Source: Neorhizobium sp. UBA7851 (lineage in GTDB: Bacteria > Pseudomonadota > Alphaproteobacteria > Rhizobiales > Rhizobiaceae). From it: a stretch of 11,846 nucleotides of DNA. The notes under the pieces were generated by a model. The model saw nothing but the letters and a program-made list of their open reading frames with translations. It did not search any database and was not told the origin of the DNA. The stretch lies in contig DLSX01000116.1 of assembly GCA_002500765.1 (NCBI GenBank), positions 3,256 through 15,101 of the forward strand. Reading direction: 5' to 3'. A program made the translations under genes and the position numbers. Positions 5,478-11,846 of the stretch are shown here, piece after piece (within the stretch, counting starts at the first letter, position 1; each line of letters starts with the position of its first letter).

Positions 5478-6269
5478 ATGGTTCCAGACAAGCAATCCAC
5501 TTCCTTTGCGCCAATGGGTCAGCATGTGATGAATAACAGAGATTTCGTCTTTCGCGTCGCCCCTTTGATCGGGGCTCTCAGGGCTGCTGTTGTTCTCGTC
5601 GCGATCGCGATCATGACGGCTTTTTTCGGCGCCAGCGAAGCGGCCGCCGTCGATTGCCGCGCCTATCCGACGCCGGGTGTGGACTGGAGCAACTGCAAGA
5701 AGCGTCTGCTTATGCTGGACAACAGCAATTTTGAGGGCGCCAATCTCTCCGGCGTCGATTTCAGCATGACCGATCTCAGCCGCACCAACATCAAGAAGGC
5801 GAATTTCAGCAAGACCATGCTGGTGCGCGCTTCACTCGCCCAATCAGATGCGGCAGGCGCCAATTTCGAACGGGCGGAAGGATATCGCAGCAATCTGTCG
5901 GGTATTTCCGCTTCCGGCGCGAGCTTCGTGTCGGCGGAAATGCAGAGGGCGAATTTCTCCGACGCTGATCTGACCAATGTGGATTTCACCAAGGCGGAAC
6001 TGGGCCGCGCAGTCTTCTACAAGGCAAAACTGGCGAACACCCGCTTCGCGCTGGTCAATCTCTCCCGCTCGACCTTCCACAATGTCGATATCGGCGGACC
6101 GGTCGATTTCACCAATGCGTTTCTTTTCCTGACCCGTATCGAAGGTGTCGACCTGTCGAAGGCTACCGGCCTGGAGCAGGATCAGATCGCACTGGCTTGC
6201 GGAGACGACAGGACGAAACTGCCCGAGGGACTGAAGACACCGCCCTCATGGCCTTGCGAGGAAGAGTGA
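5478..6269 (+). CDS. Exported pentapeptide-repeat protein
   Basis: A 263-residue protein with an N-terminal signal sequence (hydrophobic core about residues 36-50, LRAAVVLVAIAIM, then GASEAAA as likely cleavage site near 57) and a mature domain of tandem pentapeptides. The repeats follow A(D/N)(L/F)xx over about residues 80-240, for example SNFEGANLSGVDF, KANFSKTML, QRANFSDADLTNVDF and KAELGRAVF. These normally coil into a right-handed beta-helix. A Cys pair (Cys60 and Cys68 region, VDC and SNC) and a late Cys pair (LACGDD, WPCEEE) could form disulfides in the periplasm. The function is unknown; export argues against the gyrase-protecting Qnr/MfpA role. The start is uncertain: 5478 has a weak AGAAG, 5445 has none, and 5514 or 5529 would shorten the basic N-terminus. 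Confidence 0.8.
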   Translation: MVPDKQSTSFAPMGQHVMNNRDFVFRVAPLIGALRAAVVLVAIAIMTAFFGASEAAAVDCRAYPTPGVDWSNCKKRLLMLDNSNFEGANLSGVDFSMTDLSRTNIKKANFSKTMLVRASLAQSDAAGANFERAEGYRSNLSGISASGASFVSAEMQRANFSDADLTNVDFTKAELGRAVFYKAKLANTRFALVNLSRSTFHNVDIGGPVDFTNAFLFLTRIEGVDLSKATGLEQDQIALACGDDRTKLPEGLKTPPSWPCEEE

Positions 6270-6281
6270 CGCAAACGCGAT

Positions 6282-6307
6282 TGTTACCGCTTGAGGCTTA
6301 GGTAACA
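6282..6307. other. Inverted repeat in the gap before the L,D-transpeptidase gene
   Basis: TGTTACC (6282-6288) and GGTAACA (6301-6307) are perfect 7-base arms around 12 bases. It begins 13 bases after the pentapeptide gene stop and has no T-run. It could be a weak 3' hairpin or an operator for the following gene. Confidence 0.35.
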
Positions 6308-6380
6308 CACGTCATTAGCGAAGCATTAACCATAACGTCCTTAGCTTGCGTCATCTTTTCGACGCATCAAGGACACGATC

Positions 6381-6992
6381 ATGCCGATTTCACGCCGCGG
6401 CCTTCTGGCTGGCTTGCCGCTCCTGCTCGCCGGTTGCGCTTCGACCTATAATGATCAGCAAAACTATGCTGCTCTGCCGCAGGAAGATTTTCCGTTGCGG
6501 CAGGTGCCGATCGACAAGATCAAGCCGGAACTGCGCCGCCAGCAGGTTGCCTATGCTGGCAACTATGCGCCCGGCACCGTCGTGGTTGATACTCCGGCCA
6601 GGCGCGCCTACTACATCCTCGGTGGTGGCCAGGCGATCCGTTACGGCGTCGGCGTCGGCCGCGCCGGCATGGCTCTTTCCGGCAACGCCTATGTCGGCCG
6701 CAAGGCGGAATGGCCGTCCTGGACCCCGACGCCCAACATGCAGCGCCGTGAAGAGCGTTATCGCAAGCTCGCCGGCGGCCTGCCGGGTGGCCCGAACAAC
6801 CCGCTCGGCGCCCGCGCCATCTATCTTTACCGCAATGGCAACGACACCCTGTTCCGTCTGCACGGCACCAACCAGCCGGAATCGATCGGTCTGGCCATGT
6901 CGAGCGGTTGCATCCGCATGATGAACCACGACGTGATCGATCTCTACAACCGCATACAGGTCGGTGCCAAGGTCTTCGTCATCCAGGCCTGA
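6381..6992 (+). CDS. L,D-transpeptidase (ErfK/YkuD family), predicted lipoprotein
   Basis: A 203-residue periplasmic enzyme of the YkuD family, which makes 3-3 (L,D) crosslinks in peptidoglycan or attaches proteins to it. The catalytic motif is complete: H161-G-T-N, then IGLAMSSGCIRM with S174, G176, Cys177 (nucleophile) and R179, followed by D184. The N-terminus holds a twin-arginine-like SRRGLL (4-9) directly followed by a hydrophobic run and a lipobox LLAGC (15-19), so the mature protein probably begins with lipidated Cys19; export may be by Tat or Sec. The YkuD domain covers about residues 65-202. The ATG at 6381 has AAGGA seven bases upstream. Rhizobiales carry many such enzymes, consistent with their polar growth. 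The physiological target of this one is not evident. Confidence 0.92.
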   Translation: MPISRRGLLAGLPLLLAGCASTYNDQQNYAALPQEDFPLRQVPIDKIKPELRRQQVAYAGNYAPGTVVVDTPARRAYYILGGGQAIRYGVGVGRAGMALSGNAYVGRKAEWPSWTPTPNMQRREERYRKLAGGLPGGPNNPLGARAIYLYRNGNDTLFRLHGTNQPESIGLAMSSGCIRMMNHDVIDLYNRIQVGAKVFVIQA

Positions 6993-7019
6993 AGTCCGGA
7001 CGCTCCTTCCTGCAATCAG

Positions 7020-7047
7020 GCCCGCTGCGTTGAACGCCGCGGGCTTT
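7020..7047 (+). terminator. Hairpin terminator after the L,D-transpeptidase gene
   Basis: GCCCGC (7020-7025) pairs with GCGGGC (7039-7044), extended inside by GCG/CGC around a TTGAA loop with a T-C mismatch. TTT and then CGCGTTT follow. It lies 27 bases after the stop codon and just before the end of the convergent DoxX gene. Confidence 0.7.
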
Positions 7048-7053
7048 CGCGTT

Positions 7054-7479
7054 TCAGGTCCGGGCCTTCCAGGCGACAACCATCAGCGCGCCGATGACGG
7101 TGATGTGTTCCATCACCACATAGAACTCGATCGTCTTGAACGGCTCTTCCATCGTCCAGAAATGATGCACGAGCGGGATGGTCAGGGCGGTGAAGACTGC
7201 AAGGGCACCCGCGCCGAGCCAGGTCCAGCGGTTGAGGATGATGAGGATAGAACCGCCGAGCTGCGTAATGATCGTCGCGACGTTGAAGGCGACCGCCGGT
7301 TCGAGCCCGAACTGCGCCATCTCCGCGACACCGGCGTTGAAGTCGATGAGCTTTGCAAACCCGCTCGCCCAGAACATGAATGTCAGGACGGTTCGCGCGA
7401 GATAGCCGAACCATGTCGAGCCGGTCAGCACGCCGATCGGGTTAGGATTGCCGAATGATGATGTCGGTGACGTAGCCAT
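7054..7479 (-). CDS. DoxX-family integral membrane protein
   Basis: A 141-residue protein with four predicted membrane helices (about 26-45, 63-82, 87-104 and 118-137). The family pattern is visible: ARTVLTFMFWASGFAKLIDF (28-47) with the G-x-x-K-L core, AEMAQFGLEP (52-61), a second helix with QLGGSILI, and a fourth helix after FKTIEFYVVMEH. DoxX-like proteins are poorly defined; some act with thiol or sulfur redox partners or as quinone-linked subunits, and no such role can be assigned here. The start at 7479 is preferred: a G-rich ribosome site (GGGGGGA) precedes it, while the upstream ATG at 7512 coincides with the predicted -10 box and lacks a ribosome site. It lies in the same direction as the MDR gene, 94 bases downstream of it. 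Confidence 0.83.
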   Translation of the reverse strand: MATSPTSSFGNPNPIGVLTGSTWFGYLARTVLTFMFWASGFAKLIDFNAGVAEMAQFGLEPAVAFNVATIITQLGGSILIILNRWTWLGAGALAVFTALTIPLVHHFWTMEEPFKTIEFYVVMEHITVIGALMVVAWKART

Positions 7480-7536
7480 GATTGTCCCCCCATAGGCTGT
7501 CGGGACAATCATAGCGGGAAACTTGCGTTTTGGTAA
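7478..7536 (-). promoter_or_regulatory. DoxX promoter with 11-bp dyad over -10 box and start codon
   Basis: On the minus strand TTACCA (7531-7536) and TATGAT (7508-7513) are 17 bases apart, a good promoter. A perfect 11-bp inverted repeat, ATGATTGTCCC (7478-7488) and GGGACAATCAT (7502-7512), has 13 bases between the arms. One arm covers the -10 box, the other the ribosome site and first bases of the start codon. Half-sites are 24 bases apart centre to centre, close to two helical turns. This fits a repressor operator; alternatively a folded leader if transcription starts upstream. Confidence 0.55.
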
Positions 7537-7573
7537 GTATATGGCGCCGCCATCGGCGAATGCGCGGCTCTCT

Positions 7574-8590
7574 TTAGAAGCCCGAGAGAACCAGCTTGCC
7601 GCGGGTCTTTCCGCTTTCGATCAAGGCATGCGCGGCTTTCAGGTTCTCGGCGTTGATCGGCCCGATCACGTCTGAAAGCGTCGTCTTGATCTTTCCCGCA
7701 TCGACCAGTTCCGCCACATGGGTGAGAAGCTTGTGCTGCTCGATCATGTCCGCGGTCTGGAAGACCGGGCGGGCGAACATGGTCTCCCAGTGGATCGACA
7801 GCGCCTTGCGCTTGAACTGGCGCACATCGACCGGCTCCTTCGGATCGTCGATCAGGCCGAGCCGCCCCTGCGGTGCGATCAGTTCCAGAATGTCGCCGAT
7901 ATGCTGTGACGTCTCGGTGATCGAAAAGACGAAGGCAGGGGCGCCGATCGCCAGATCCGCGATCTGCCTGGCAAGCGGCTTCGAATGATCGAGCACGTGA
8001 TGCGCGCCGAGCTCCCTGATCCAGTCCTGCGTTTCCGGACGCGAGCCGGTCGCCATCACGGTCACGTCGGAAAGTTCGCGCAACAGTTGGATGGCGATCG
8101 AACCGACACCGCCGGCGCCGCCGATCAGCAGGACCGCGTTCCAGGCGCTCGCCACCTTGTCCTGCACCCGCATCCGGTGAAACAGCGTCTCATAGGCGGT
8201 GATTGCGGTAAGCGGCAGCGCTGCCGCCTGTTCGAAGCTCAGCGTCTTCGGCTTTGCCCCGACGATCCGCTCGTCGACCAGGTGGAATTCGGCATTGGTG
8301 CCCTGCCGGTTGATTGCGCCCGCATAATAGACCTCGTCGCCCGGCTTAAAGAGTTTGACGCCGGGGCCGACGGCCGTGACCACGCCGGCCGCGTCATAAC
8401 CGAGAACCTTGTACTGGCCTGGCTCGAGAACGGCGTTCTTGCGGGTCTTCGTGTCGACGGGATTGACCGAGATCGCCTTGATCTCGACGAGCAGGTCGCG
8501 CCCCTTGGCTTCCGGCATAGGCAGTTCAATATCGACGAGTGCCGTTTCTGACGAAATCGGCTGGTTCTGGTTGAAGCCCACGGCGCGCAT
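7574..8590 (-). CDS. Zinc-independent MDR-family alcohol dehydrogenase / quinone oxidoreductase-like protein
   Basis: A 338-residue NAD(P)H-dependent oxidoreductase of the medium-chain dehydrogenase/reductase superfamily, close to the group often called zinc-binding alcohol dehydrogenase family protein (TIGR02817 type). The N-terminal GroES-like fold carries ISVNPVDTKTR (40-50) and GYDAAGVV (64-71); the Rossmann domain has LLIGGAGGVGSIAIQLLREL (154-173). The usual catalytic-zinc Cys/His set and the four-Cys structural zinc lobe are missing, as in quinone reductases (QOR/zeta-crystallin). Its natural substrate is not predictable. ATG 8590 has GGGAG eight bases upstream. It lies between the MFS exporter gene and the DoxX gene on the same strand, with 95-base gaps, so a loose transcription unit is possible, though the MFS gene ends in a hairpin. 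Confidence 0.88.
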   Translation of the reverse strand: MRAVGFNQNQPISSETALVDIELPMPEAKGRDLLVEIKAISVNPVDTKTRKNAVLEPGQYKVLGYDAAGVVTAVGPGVKLFKPGDEVYYAGAINRQGTNAEFHLVDERIVGAKPKTLSFEQAAALPLTAITAYETLFHRMRVQDKVASAWNAVLLIGGAGGVGSIAIQLLRELSDVTVMATGSRPETQDWIRELGAHHVLDHSKPLARQIADLAIGAPAFVFSITETSQHIGDILELIAPQGRLGLIDDPKEPVDVRQFKRKALSIHWETMFARPVFQTADMIEQHKLLTHVAELVDAGKIKTTLSDVIGPINAENLKAAHALIESGKTRGKLVLSGF

Positions 8591-8653
8591 CGATCATCTC
8601 CCTTGCTGTTTGAGGCAATAGATGGCGCGAAGCTGTGGAGGGCGCAAGGAGTG

Positions 8654-8678
8654 ATGGGCCGCACGCGGTACGGCCCAT
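8654..8678 (-). terminator. Hairpin after the MFS gene
   Basis: ATGGGCCG (8654-8661) and CGGCCCAT (8671-8678) form a perfect 8-bp stem with a 9-base loop, seven bases after the MFS stop codon. The minus-strand continuation has no T-run, so it may be a Rho-dependent or partial terminator. Confidence 0.5.
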
Positions 8679-8685
8679 TCCTTTA

Positions 8686-9909
8686 TCAGACGTGGCCGGT
8701 CTTGCGCTCCAGCCAGACGGAGATGAAGAATACGCCGAGGCCGAAGAGGGACAGAACGGCACCCACATAGCCGGTCGCCGCATATTCCCATCCCCAGGCG
8801 ATCACCATGCCGCCGAGTGCTGCACCGAGAGCATTGGCGATGTTGAAGGCCGAGTGGTTGGACGCGGCAGCCAGCGTCTGCGCATCCGCCGCAACGTCCA
8901 TCAGACGCGTCTGCAGCGCAGGCCCCGGCGCAAAGCCGCAGCCGACGAGGAAGACGGTGATGTAGAGCACGATCGGATATTGCGCGAAGTTGGCGAAGAC
9001 CAGCATCACGATGATATAGAATACCATCGATCCGCCGATCGTGTATTTCAGCGAAATGTCGGCCAGACGCGATCCGACAACATTGCCGACATTCATGCCG
9101 ATGCCGAACAGCGCCAGCACAACCGCAACCATGCCGACCGGCAGGCCTGCCGTTTCGGTCGTGGTAGAGGCGATATAACTGAATACCGAGAACATGCCGC
9201 CGAAGCCGACGGCGGCGATGGCAAGCGTCAGCCACACCTGCGGCTTGGCGAAGGCGCTGAGTTCGCGCAGGATGCTCGCACCTTCCTGCACCTTGTCCTT
9301 CGGCTTGAAATACCAGACGAGCGCGACCGTCAAGGCACCGATGCCGCCGACCAGATAGAAGGCGGCGCGCCAGGAAAGCATCTGCCCCATGAAGGTTGCA
9401 AGCGGTGTGCCGATGAGTGTTGCGATGGTCAGCCCCAGCATGATGCGGCCGACCGCGCGTGCGCGCTTGTTCGGTGGCACCATGGAGGCTGCCACCAGCG
9501 ACGCGACACCGAAATAGGCGCCGTGCGGCAGGCCGGTCAGGAAGCGCAGGAAGGTAAAGCTCCAGAAATCTGGAGCCATCGCCGAGAGGATATTCCCGGC
9601 GGCGAACACGCCCATCAGCCAGAGCAGCAGCGTGCGGCGTGGCACGCGTGCCGAAAGCACCGCGATGATCGGTGCGCCGACGACGACACCGAGCGCATAG
9701 GCGCTGATGACGTAACCCGCCATCGGAATGCTGACTTCGAAAGTCTTCGCCACATCCGGCAACAGTCCCATGATCACGAATTCACCGGTGCCGATACCGA
9801 AACCGCCCACCGCAAGGGCGAAGGTGATCAGCAGGACGGCGAGGGGAGAAAGGGTCTGATGGCTGGATGCAGCGCGTGCGGCATCCATGGAATGTACGCT
9901 GTCGGTCAT
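8686..9909 (-). CDS. MFS transporter, AraJ/YdhP-like (DHA1 drug exporter type)
   Basis: A 407-residue inner-membrane proton-coupled exporter with about 12 hydrophobic helices. It shows the AraJ/YdhP-type start GIGTGEFVIMGLLPDVA (38-54), motif A between helices 2 and 3 as LSARVPRRTLLL (85-96), and RFLTGLPHGAYFGVASLVAA (122-141), with R122 as the helix-4 charge. A central loop with KPKDKVQEGAS separates the halves. Members export sugars or diverse drugs; the substrate here is unknown. The start at 9909 (MTDSVHSMDA) is chosen as the usual short cytoplasmic tail; no strong ribosome site precedes it, and the frame stays open upstream to 10008 with an implausible basic extension. It is divergent from the lipid kinase gene. 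Confidence 0.9.
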   Translation of the reverse strand: MTDSVHSMDAARAASSHQTLSPLAVLLITFALAVGGFGIGTGEFVIMGLLPDVAKTFEVSIPMAGYVISAYALGVVVGAPIIAVLSARVPRRTLLLWLMGVFAAGNILSAMAPDFWSFTFLRFLTGLPHGAYFGVASLVAASMVPPNKRARAVGRIMLGLTIATLIGTPLATFMGQMLSWRAAFYLVGGIGALTVALVWYFKPKDKVQEGASILRELSAFAKPQVWLTLAIAAVGFGGMFSVFSYIASTTTETAGLPVGMVAVVLALFGIGMNVGNVVGSRLADISLKYTIGGSMVFYIIVMLVFANFAQYPIVLYITVFLVGCGFAPGPALQTRLMDVAADAQTLAAASNHSAFNIANALGAALGGMVIAWGWEYAATGYVGAVLSLFGLGVFFISVWLERKTGHV

Positions 9910-10176
9910 TATGTCGGATCGTTTTTGCAAAAAATGAGCAGGCAGGCTCTTGTCAGCCCGATTGGTCTGTCGCGGCCGCAAGCTCGACCACGGAGCTCTT
10001 TCTATCACGTCGTTGTGCAGTGCGGTAGATGAACATTGGATTTCGTCAAATTTTCACAGAGGAATGGCATTCCTGCCGCCGATCCTTCTCATCGGCGCTC
10101 TTGATAAGATCACAGGCCGCAACCATTTCCTGATCCACTCGTTATCTCGCCGCCTTCATTCCAACCACGGTATTTC
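9910..10176. promoter_or_regulatory. Divergent region between MFS exporter and lipid kinase genes
   Basis: This 267-base stretch holds no gene. It contains three symmetrical elements: a 12-bp perfect palindrome TTTTTGCAAAAA (9922-9933) just upstream of the MFS start, a 15-bp perfect palindrome AGGAATG-G-CATTCCT (10060-10074), and a hairpin-capable dyad CGCCGAT-7-ATCGGCG (10077-10083 and 10091-10097) that would lie in the leader of the lipid kinase gene. On the minus strand CTGACA (complement of 9951-9956) may be the MFS -35 box. No regulator gene adjoins it. Confidence 0.4.
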
Positions 10177-11115
10177 ATGAACCTCTATGCAGTCTTCAAC
10201 CGCGACGGCGGGACCTTCCGAACCACCGACATGGACGCCTATTGCGCCCATGCGCTGAGAGCGTTCGAAGGAGCGGGGCATGAGATCGAGTGCCATGTCG
10301 TCTCCGGCGACAAGGTTGTCGAGACGATGGAGAAGGCTGCAGCCATGAATGGCGTCGAGGGACTGATCGCCGGCGGCGGCGACGGCACCATCTCGGCAGC
10401 CTCTTCGATCGCCTGGAAAAGCGGCATCGCCCTTGGCATCGTGCCGGCCGGTACCATGAACCTGTTTGCCCGTTCGCTGAAGATCCCGCTGGATATCTGG
10501 GAGGCGATCGACGTTCTGTCCCATTCGCATGTGCGCGATGTCGATATCGCCAGCGCCAACGGCAGAAGCTTCGTCCACCAGTTTTCCGCCGGCCTGCATG
10601 CCCGCATGGTGCGTTACCGCAACTCGATGAGCTTCGGCTCTCGCCTCGGAAAAATTCGCGCAAGCACCCGAGCGGCAATCGGCGTGATGCTCAATCCGCC
10701 GGAATTCGAGGTTGAGTTCAATGCCGAGGGCAAGACCGGCGTGCGTCGGGTCTCGGCGATCTCCGTGTCCAACAACGAATTCGGCAGCGACGCCCTTATG
10801 TATGCCGATGATGTCACCCGCGGCCATCTCGGTTTCTATATCGCCGATCCGCTGACACCTGCCGGCGTGGCAAAACTCACGCTCGATATCCTGCGTGGGC
10901 GACTGAAGGACAACGAGGCGGTGACGGCGATGACCGTGACCGAGCTGGAGCTGCATTTCCCCCGCCACCGCAAGGATGTCCGCTGCGTCATCGACGGCGA
11001 ACTCCTGCCGATGGATCGCGATATCCTGCTCAAGATCCATGCGGGCGAGCTGAAAGTCCTCGTCGACCAGATTCCGAATAAGGATGTAACCGAACAGCAC
11101 GGCAGCGGCATCTGA
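10177..11115 (+). CDS. Diacylglycerol kinase-family lipid kinase (YegS/DagK type)
   Basis: A 312-residue soluble or peripheral-membrane ATP-dependent kinase with the DAGK catalytic domain. The nucleotide-binding signature is LIAGGGDGTI (63-72), followed by the second conserved block GIVPAGTMNLFAR (87-99), where most relatives read PxGTxNDFAR. The C-terminal beta-sandwich contains SVSNNEFGSDALMYADD and DGELLPMDRDILLKI, the normal pattern for YegS/DgkB-type enzymes. The substrate could be diacylglycerol or another lipid alcohol; sequence alone does not decide. The ATG at 10177 has only a weak ribosome site, but the protein begins exactly where family members start (MNLYAVFNRDGGT), so the start is credible. 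The gene is convergent with the MscS gene, 17 bases away. Confidence 0.9.
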   Translation: MNLYAVFNRDGGTFRTTDMDAYCAHALRAFEGAGHEIECHVVSGDKVVETMEKAAAMNGVEGLIAGGGDGTISAASSIAWKSGIALGIVPAGTMNLFARSLKIPLDIWEAIDVLSHSHVRDVDIASANGRSFVHQFSAGLHARMVRYRNSMSFGSRLGKIRASTRAAIGVMLNPPEFEVEFNAEGKTGVRRVSAISVSNNEFGSDALMYADDVTRGHLGFYIADPLTPAGVAKLTLDILRGRLKDNEAVTAMTVTELELHFPRHRKDVRCVIDGELLPMDRDILLKIHAGELKVLVDQIPNKDVTEQHGSGI

Positions 11116-11145
11116 CCGATGCCGCATCGGCTTCAGGCCGATGCG
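11116..11145. terminator. Two overlapping, mutually exclusive hairpins at convergent gene ends
   Basis: One hairpin has CCGATG (11116-11121) and CATCGG (11125-11130) with a 3-base loop. The other has CGCATCGGC (11123-11131) and GCCGATGCG (11137-11145), a perfect 9-bp stem with loop TTCAG. The middle GCATCGG can pair with either neighbour. The MscS stop codon (11133-11135) is inside the second loop. No T-run follows. Confidence 0.6.
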
Positions 11146-11846
11146 ACGGGCGCGAGCGGATGCAGCATCGAGGTCGCGGCAACCTCGTCATGCAGCATGT
11201 CTCCCCGCGATCTTACCGTCACGGCATTGGATGCAAACTCCAGCCCGGCGGCCTTGCAGGCGGCAATCAGCCGCTTGATCGCCTCGCGCTTGATGATGCT
11301 CGGATTGCCCGGCAGCGAGGTGAACTTGAAGCGGACCACGATCGACGTCTCGGTAATGTCCTGAATGCCCTGCATCTTCAAAGGCACGAGGAAATCCGCG
11401 CCGAATTCCGCGTCGTCCAGCATGGCAATCCCGACCTTCTTGGCGGTCTTGCGGATCAGTTCCGGATCGCTGTCGCGCTCGAACTTGAGCTGGAACTTGA
11501 TCGTGCCCCAGTCGCGGCTGAAATTGCTGACTGAGCTGATCTGACCGAAGGGAACGGTATGGATCGGACCGTTATGGTGGCGCAGCCTGACGGAGCGGAT
11601 GGCGATCTGCTCCACCGTGCCCTGCTGGCTGCCGGTGCTGATATATTCGCCGATGCGAAAGGCATCCTCGGCAATGAAGAAGATGCCCGACACGATATCC
11701 TTCACCAGCGCCTGCGAGCCGAAGGACAGCGCCAGGCCCAGCACGCCGAAACCGGCGAGAAGCGGCGCCACGTTGACGCCGAGCGCGCTCAACACCACCA
11801 GCGCGCCGACCGCAAGAACGGCTCCAAGCGCCAGATTACGCACGAC
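11133..11846 (-). CDS. MscS-family mechanosensitive ion channel, C-terminal part (start outside window)
   Basis: The 237 codons in view are the pore and cytoplasmic part of an inner-membrane channel that opens on membrane tension and protects against osmotic shock. The pore-lining helix is the Ala/Gly-rich stretch LLAGFGVLGLALSFGSQALV, followed by KDIVSGIFFIAEDAFRIGEYI, the family signature at the end of TM3. The beta domain (GTVEQIAIRSVRLRHHNGPIHTVPFG, then QISSVSNFS) and the alpha/beta cytoplasmic domain follow. The reading frame stays open to the window edge, so the N-terminal helices, and any periplasmic extension of the larger MscS relatives, are missing. A GTG near the edge (11843) is internal, not the start. 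It converges on the lipid kinase gene. Confidence 0.92.
   Translation of the reverse strand, partial: VVRNLALGAVLAVGALVVLSALGVNVAPLLAGFGVLGLALSFGSQALVKDIVSGIFFIAEDAFRIGEYISTGSQQGTVEQIAIRSVRLRHHNGPIHTVPFGQISSVSNFSRDWGTIKFQLKFERDSDPELIRKTAKKVGIAMLDDAEFGADFLVPLKMQGIQDITETSIVVRFKFTSLPGNPSIIKREAIKRLIAACKAAGLEFASNAVTVRSRGDMLHDEVAATSMLHPLAPVASA

Noticed and set aside
6331..6345. CtrA-type half site TTAACCAT upstream of the L,D-transpeptidase gene
   Set aside because: Only one half-site is present; the second TTAA at the required seven-base spacing is missing, and such sequence is common in rhizobial intergenic DNA.
8635..10032. Long plus-strand open frame (465 codons) opposite the MFS gene
   Set aside because: Its translation is rich in His, Arg, Asp and Gln, with no family resemblance; it is the mirror of a GC-rich coding frame. 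The minus-strand MFS protein has clear motifs and helices.
10156..11127. Minus-strand open frame (323 codons) opposite the lipid kinase gene
   Set aside because: A shadow frame with no recognisable domain; the plus strand carries GGGDGT and the other kinase blocks.
1..11846. CRISPR arrays, tRNA or rRNA genes, insertion sequences, integrases, toxin-antitoxin pairs
   Set aside because: No regularly spaced repeats, cloverleaf-like segments, transposase motifs or terminal inverted repeats were seen on either strand.

Overview
The window looks like chromosomal DNA of a GC-rich alphaproteobacterium, most probably a member of the Rhizobiaceae (Rhizobium/Agrobacterium/Ensifer type). This is inferred from the strong third-position G/C bias, the ETF:ubiquinone oxidoreductase of typical alphaproteobacterial length, the exported pentapeptide and L,D-transpeptidase proteins, and the general gene style. 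I see no rRNA, tRNA, CRISPR array, insertion sequence or integrase.

Layout. At the left edge (1-96, minus) there may be the first 32 codons of a gene leaving the window. An AT-rich leader precedes a class D beta-lactamase (328-1152, +). It converges on a small orphan DnaB-like ATPase (1219-1932, -), which is preceded on the same strand by a 67-residue two-helix membrane protein (2091-2294, -) and an SDR-family oxidoreductase (2430-3218, -). A strong two-sided terminator sits directly after the SDR. A 401-base divergent control region separates the SDR from etfQO (3620-5284, +). After that come an exported pentapeptide-repeat protein (5478-6269, +) and an L,D-transpeptidase lipoprotein (6381-6992, +) ending in a hairpin terminator. 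Facing them are three minus-strand genes: a DoxX-family membrane protein (7054-7479), a zinc-independent MDR/quinone-reductase-like dehydrogenase (7574-8590) and an AraJ/YdhP-type MFS exporter (8686-9909). The right end holds a diacylglycerol-kinase-type lipid kinase (10177-11115, +), convergent with an MscS-type mechanosensitive channel (11133 to beyond the window, -).

How the genes relate. Most are independent one-gene units, not a single pathway. Common themes are the cell envelope (beta-lactamase, L,D-transpeptidase, lipid kinase, MscS channel) and redox or acyl-CoA catabolism (etfQO, SDR, MDR enzyme, DoxX). No multi-gene defence or biosynthetic system is visible.

Most unusual points: an SDR homologue that has lost the catalytic Tyr and Lys and the first glycine of the cofactor motif; an orphan DnaB-fold ATPase with a glyoxalase-related-like N-terminus and no primase-binding domain; an 11-bp perfect dyad covering both the -10 box and the start codon of the DoxX gene; a triple ACGT element with a 6-base period upstream of etfQO that resembles a LiuR-type operator; and two mutually exclusive hairpins in the 17-base gap between the convergent lipid kinase and MscS genes.
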